18,918 nucleotides of DNA from HGM13006 sp964518645 (GTDB lineage: Bacteria > Bacillota > Clostridia > Oscillospirales > Oscillospiraceae): positions 1 through 18,918 of the forward strand of contig CAZFGL010000032.1 in the NCBI GenBank assembly GCA_964518645.1, given 5' to 3'. This document shows positions 16,644-18,918 of the stretch, in pieces. A model generated the notes under the pieces. That model saw only the letters and a program-made list of their open reading frames with translations, searched no databases and had not been told where the DNA came from. The first letter of the stretch is position 1; each line of letters starts with the position of its first letter. The position numbers and the translations under genes were made by a program.

Positions 16644-17456
16644 ATGAACATTCGTTTTGACAATCAGGTCTGCGTTGTCACAGGCGCAGGTTCCGGCATA
16701 GGCTTCACCTGTGCCAAGCTCATGGCTGAAAGCGGCGCAAAGGTCGCAATGATCGGCCGTAATCCCGAGAAGATCGAAAAGGCCGCCCAGATGCTGTCCG
16801 GCTCCGGTGAGGTCAAGGCCTATGCGCTGGATGTCTCAGACATTGACGCGATCCCCGGTGTGATCGAGCAGATTCGCCATGAGATGGGTGAGATCCGCTA
16901 TCTGATCCAGGCTGCCGGAATCATGGACGGTGGCCCCGGTGTAGAGCTCACCAGTGAAAAATGGGATCTCATCATGAACACCAACGCCAAGGGACTGTTC
17001 TTCGTAATGCAGCAGTGCGTTAAGCAGTCCATGCTACCCCAGAACTTCGGTTCCATCGTAAATATCGCCTCCATGGCCGGTATTCGTGGTATGACTCCCC
17101 CCATGTGCTCTGCGCACTATTCCGCCAGCAAGGGTGCCGTAGTTGCGGTTTCCATGCAGGCTGCTGTTGAATGGGCAGACCATAAAATCCGTGTCAATGC
17201 CATCGCCCCCGGCGGCGTTATGAGCATGGGACGTGGGGTTCAGACCGGCCCCAAGCCCGGCCCCGGTGGTCCCGATGTGACCGGTGGCCCCGCTGATGGC
17301 CCCGGCGGTCCTCCCACCACCGGCGTTCCCTCCGGACGACTCTCCGATCCCGAGGAGATCGCAGGTATGGCTGCATATCTGCTGTGCGAGTACAGCGAGA
17401 ACACTACCGGTCAGGTCATTGTCATTGATGGTGGCTCCACTGCGGTAGGATATTGA
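16644..17456 (+). CDS. SDR family oxidoreductase with a Gly/Pro-rich insert
   Basis: This 270-residue short-chain dehydrogenase/reductase uses NAD(P)(H) to interconvert an alcohol and a carbonyl; the substrate is unknown. The classical SDR signatures are present: TGAGSGIG at 13-20, catalytic Ser143 (NIASMAG), Tyr159 and Lys163 (YSASK), and VNAIAPGGV after them. The usual 3-oxoacyl-reductase-like ending, DPEEIAGMAAYLL and later GQVIVIDGG, follows. Between the PGG motif and GRLSDPEEIA, residues about 202-231 form an unusual Gly/Pro-rich loop with a repeated GPGGP (206-210 and 219-223). That position normally holds the substrate-binding lid. AGGAGG lies eight bases before ATG 16644, and the gene is 18 bases after purL, with a terminator eight bases after its stop. 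It is the last gene of the apparent operon. Confidence 0.9.
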   Translation: MNIRFDNQVCVVTGAGSGIGFTCAKLMAESGAKVAMIGRNPEKIEKAAQMLSGSGEVKAYALDVSDIDAIPGVIEQIRHEMGEIRYLIQAAGIMDGGPGVELTSEKWDLIMNTNAKGLFFVMQQCVKQSMLPQNFGSIVNIASMAGIRGMTPPMCSAHYSASKGAVVAVSMQAAVEWADHKIRVNAIAPGGVMSMGRGVQTGPKPGPGGPDVTGGPADGPGGPPTTGVPSGRLSDPEEIAGMAAYLLCEYSENTTGQVIVIDGGSTAVGY

Positions 17457-17463
17457 TAAACTC

Positions 17464-17500
17464 CCCCCGGTTCGGTACATCTCCGAGCCGGGGGCATTTT
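17464..17500 (+). terminator. Intrinsic terminator at the end of the secA-to-SDR operon
   Basis: A 12-bp GC-rich stem (17464-17475 with 17483-17494, one G-U pair) has a seven-base loop and is followed by CA and four Ts. It sits just after the dehydrogenase stop. Confidence 0.75.
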
Positions 17501-17575
17501 CGTCAATTATCTCGTTTTTCACCATATTGCCGGAATTCATCCCGATAAATCGTTAAATTCCCGCAGTTTTACTAC

Positions 17576-17604
17576 TTGAAGTAACGAACGCACCTTGCTA
17601 TAAT
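17576..17604 (+). promoter_or_regulatory. Sigma-A-type extended -10 promoter of ilvE
   Basis: TTGAAG (17576-17581) lies 17 bases from TATAAT (17599-17604), with TGC immediately before the -10. A start near 17611 gives a leader of about 33 bases, so no T-box or leader-peptide attenuator fits. Confidence 0.75.
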
Positions 17605-17643
17605 AAACATTAATCAATCCAGTCCAATGGAGGTCGAATAAAA

Positions 17644-18711
17644 ATGGAAAAAATCCCTGTAACCTTAACCACCAACTTTAAGGAAAAGCCCGCCGGCCCG
17701 GATATTCCTTTCGGCGTTTTCACCACAGACCATATGTTCCTGATGAATTACGACACCGAAAAGGGCTGGCATGACGGACGTATCGTTCCCTACGCCCCCT
17801 TCCAGATGGATCCCGCATGCATGGTACTCCACTATGCGCAGGAGATTTTCGAGGGCATGAAGGCTTATCGGGATGCCGAGGGCAAGATTCGCCTGTTCCG
17901 TCCTGAAGAGAACTTCAAGCGTATGAACAACTCCGCTGAGCGTATGAGCATCCCCCAGATCGACGTGGATTACTGCGTAGAGGCTGTTAAGCAGCTGGTA
18001 ACGCTGGACAAGGACTGGGTTCCCTCTGCCCCCAACACCTCTTTGTATATCCGTCCCTTTATTTTCGCAACTGACAACCACATTGGTGTCCACGCCTCCC
18101 ACACCTATCAGTTCTGCATTCTTCTGTCCCCCGTTGGCCCCTATTATGCCACCGGTCTTGCACCGGTTTCCATCATGATCGAGGAAGAGGACGTCCGTGC
18201 TGTCCGTGGCGGCACCGGCTTTACCAAGTGTGGTGGCAACTATGCAGCCTCTCTCCGTGCAGGCGAACGTGCTGAGCAGAAGGGCTATTCTCAGGTACTC
18301 TGGCTGGATGGTGTAGAGCAGAAGTACATCGAGGAAGTCGGCTCCATGAACGTACTGTTTAAAATCGACGGCAAGATCGTTACCCCCGCTATCAACGGCT
18401 CCATCCTCCCCGGCATCACCCGCAAGAGCTGTCTCCAGCTTCTCCGGGATAAGGGCTTCGAGGTTGAAGAACGGAAGATCAGCGTGGAAGAGCTGGTCGC
18501 AGCTGCCAAGAACGGCAAGCTTGAAGAAGCCTTCGGCTCCGGTACTGCCGCTGTCGTTTCTCCCATTGGCTCTCTGGCCTACAAGGGTGAGGTATTCACC
18601 GTCTCCGGCGGTGAGATTGGCCCTGTGGCACAGGATCTTTACGATACCCTCACCGGCATTCAGTGGGGTCGTGTGGAAGATCCCTATGGCTGGAGCCATG
18701 TAATTTGCTGA
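17644..18711 (+). CDS. ilvE: Branched-chain amino acid aminotransferase
   Basis: This 355-residue fold-type IV PLP enzyme interconverts leucine, isoleucine and valine with their 2-oxo acids, using glutamate/2-oxoglutarate. Landmarks of the longer IlvE subgroup (eukaryotic BCAT-like, about 350 residues) are present. These include PACMVLHYAQEIFEGMKAYR (split: PACMVLHY and QEIFEGMKAYR), the PLP-lysine motif GGTGFTKCGGNYA with Lys195, EVGSMNVLF and LPGITRKS. A good GGAGG ends ten bases before ATG 17644. It is flanked by its own promoter and terminator and so appears to be transcribed alone, without other ilv or leu genes nearby. Cytosolic. Confidence 0.96.
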   Translation: MEKIPVTLTTNFKEKPAGPDIPFGVFTTDHMFLMNYDTEKGWHDGRIVPYAPFQMDPACMVLHYAQEIFEGMKAYRDAEGKIRLFRPEENFKRMNNSAERMSIPQIDVDYCVEAVKQLVTLDKDWVPSAPNTSLYIRPFIFATDNHIGVHASHTYQFCILLSPVGPYYATGLAPVSIMIEEEDVRAVRGGTGFTKCGGNYAASLRAGERAEQKGYSQVLWLDGVEQKYIEEVGSMNVLFKIDGKIVTPAINGSILPGITRKSCLQLLRDKGFEVEERKISVEELVAAAKNGKLEEAFGSGTAAVVSPIGSLAYKGEVFTVSGGEIGPVAQDLYDTLTGIQWGRVEDPYGWSHVIC

Positions 18712-18722
18712 TTTCGTTTCAT

Positions 18723-18757
18723 AACCGGCAGTTTTCATTTTGAAAACTGCCGGTTTT
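18723..18757 (+). terminator. Intrinsic terminator of ilvE
   Basis: A perfect 15-bp stem (18723-18737 with 18741-18755) has a three-base loop and the final Ts of the arm run on to 18757. It begins 12 bases after the ilvE stop. On the minus strand there is no T tract after the hairpin. Confidence 0.9.
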
Positions 18758-18918
18758 CTTCTATCTAAGACACAGGCATACTCAACAACCGGGTTGGTAT
18801 TTATCTCTCAGAGCAGTACTGATTTCGACGTGTTTTCTTATTTCCAGAAAAAATACCACCGTGGCTTCAGGTAGGTGCTCATAAAACAGTTTTAGACTGA
18901 AATCACAAAATGAGCATC
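18758..18918. other. Right-edge region without a convincing gene, rich in short palindromes
   Basis: I find no complete gene here. Short symmetric elements cluster: CAACC-G-GGTTG (18786-18796), TGGTATTT (18795-18802) with its inverted copy AAATACCA (18851-18858), and CAGTACTG (18815-18822). On the minus strand a frame is open from the window edge (18916) to a TGA at 18784-18782, 44 codons. This could be the tail of a gene entering from the right, but it uses codons such as CTA, ATA and AGA that are scarce in the genes here, and I do not recognise the product. The region may instead be the edge of a repeat element. Confidence 0.25.

Noticed and set aside
17456..17643. T-box or amino-acid leader before ilvE
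   Set aside because: The promoter leaves a leader of only about 33 bases, with no T-box AGGGTGGNACCGCG-like sequence and no antiterminator/terminator pair after the promoter.
1..18918. CRISPR array, tRNA/rRNA genes, insertion sequence, prophage or defence system
   Set aside because: No regularly spaced repeats, cloverleaf or rRNA sequence, transposase, integrase, nuclease or toxin-like gene was seen anywhere in the window.

Overview
The window is ordinary chromosomal DNA from a moderately GC-rich Gram-positive bacterium, most likely a gut Clostridia member (Oscillospiraceae/Ruminococcaceae-like). This rests on strong GGAGG-type ribosome binding sites, extended -10 promoters, intrinsic terminators, two lipobox signal peptides, a single-chain roughly 1,235-residue PurL, a YibE/F protein and a COG2510-type EamA transporter. 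The lineage is an inference, because no rRNA or other taxonomic marker is present.

Layout from left to right. (1) 3-602 (+) is the 3' part of a NagD-type HAD phosphatase, followed by a terminator. (2) 771-1634 (+) is an EamA/DMT transporter built from two nearly identical halves, with its own promoter and terminator. (3) Two minus-strand genes follow: an alkaline phosphatase lipoprotein (4470-2851), then, across an intrinsic terminator, a YibE/F membrane protein (2795-1680). (4) 4707-5480 (+) is a ZIP metal transporter divergent from the phosphatase. (5) 5613-7382 (+) is argS, apparently a single-gene unit between a promoter and a strong terminator. (6) 7550-17456 (+) is a five-gene cluster of close or overlapping genes: secA, pgeF, a solute-binding lipoprotein, purL and a short-chain dehydrogenase. 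I see one promoter before secA and one terminator after the dehydrogenase. (7) 17644-18711 (+) is ilvE, with its own promoter and a 15-bp-stem terminator. (8) The last 160 bases hold no convincing complete gene but are rich in short palindromes.

Most functions are housekeeping: Arg-tRNA charging, Sec secretion, purine synthesis, branched-chain amino acid transamination, and phosphate and metal handling. The zinc-dependent phosphatase and the predicted metal importer share one divergent intergenic region, which suggests a metal/phosphate link. I found no tRNA, rRNA, CRISPR array, insertion sequence, phage gene or riboswitch, and no clear novel multi-gene system. The more unusual features are protein-level: the tandem-duplicated EamA transporter, an Asp/Glu-rich insert inside the solute-binding protein, a Gly/Pro-rich insert in the dehydrogenase, and the mixed secA-to-dehydrogenase operon.
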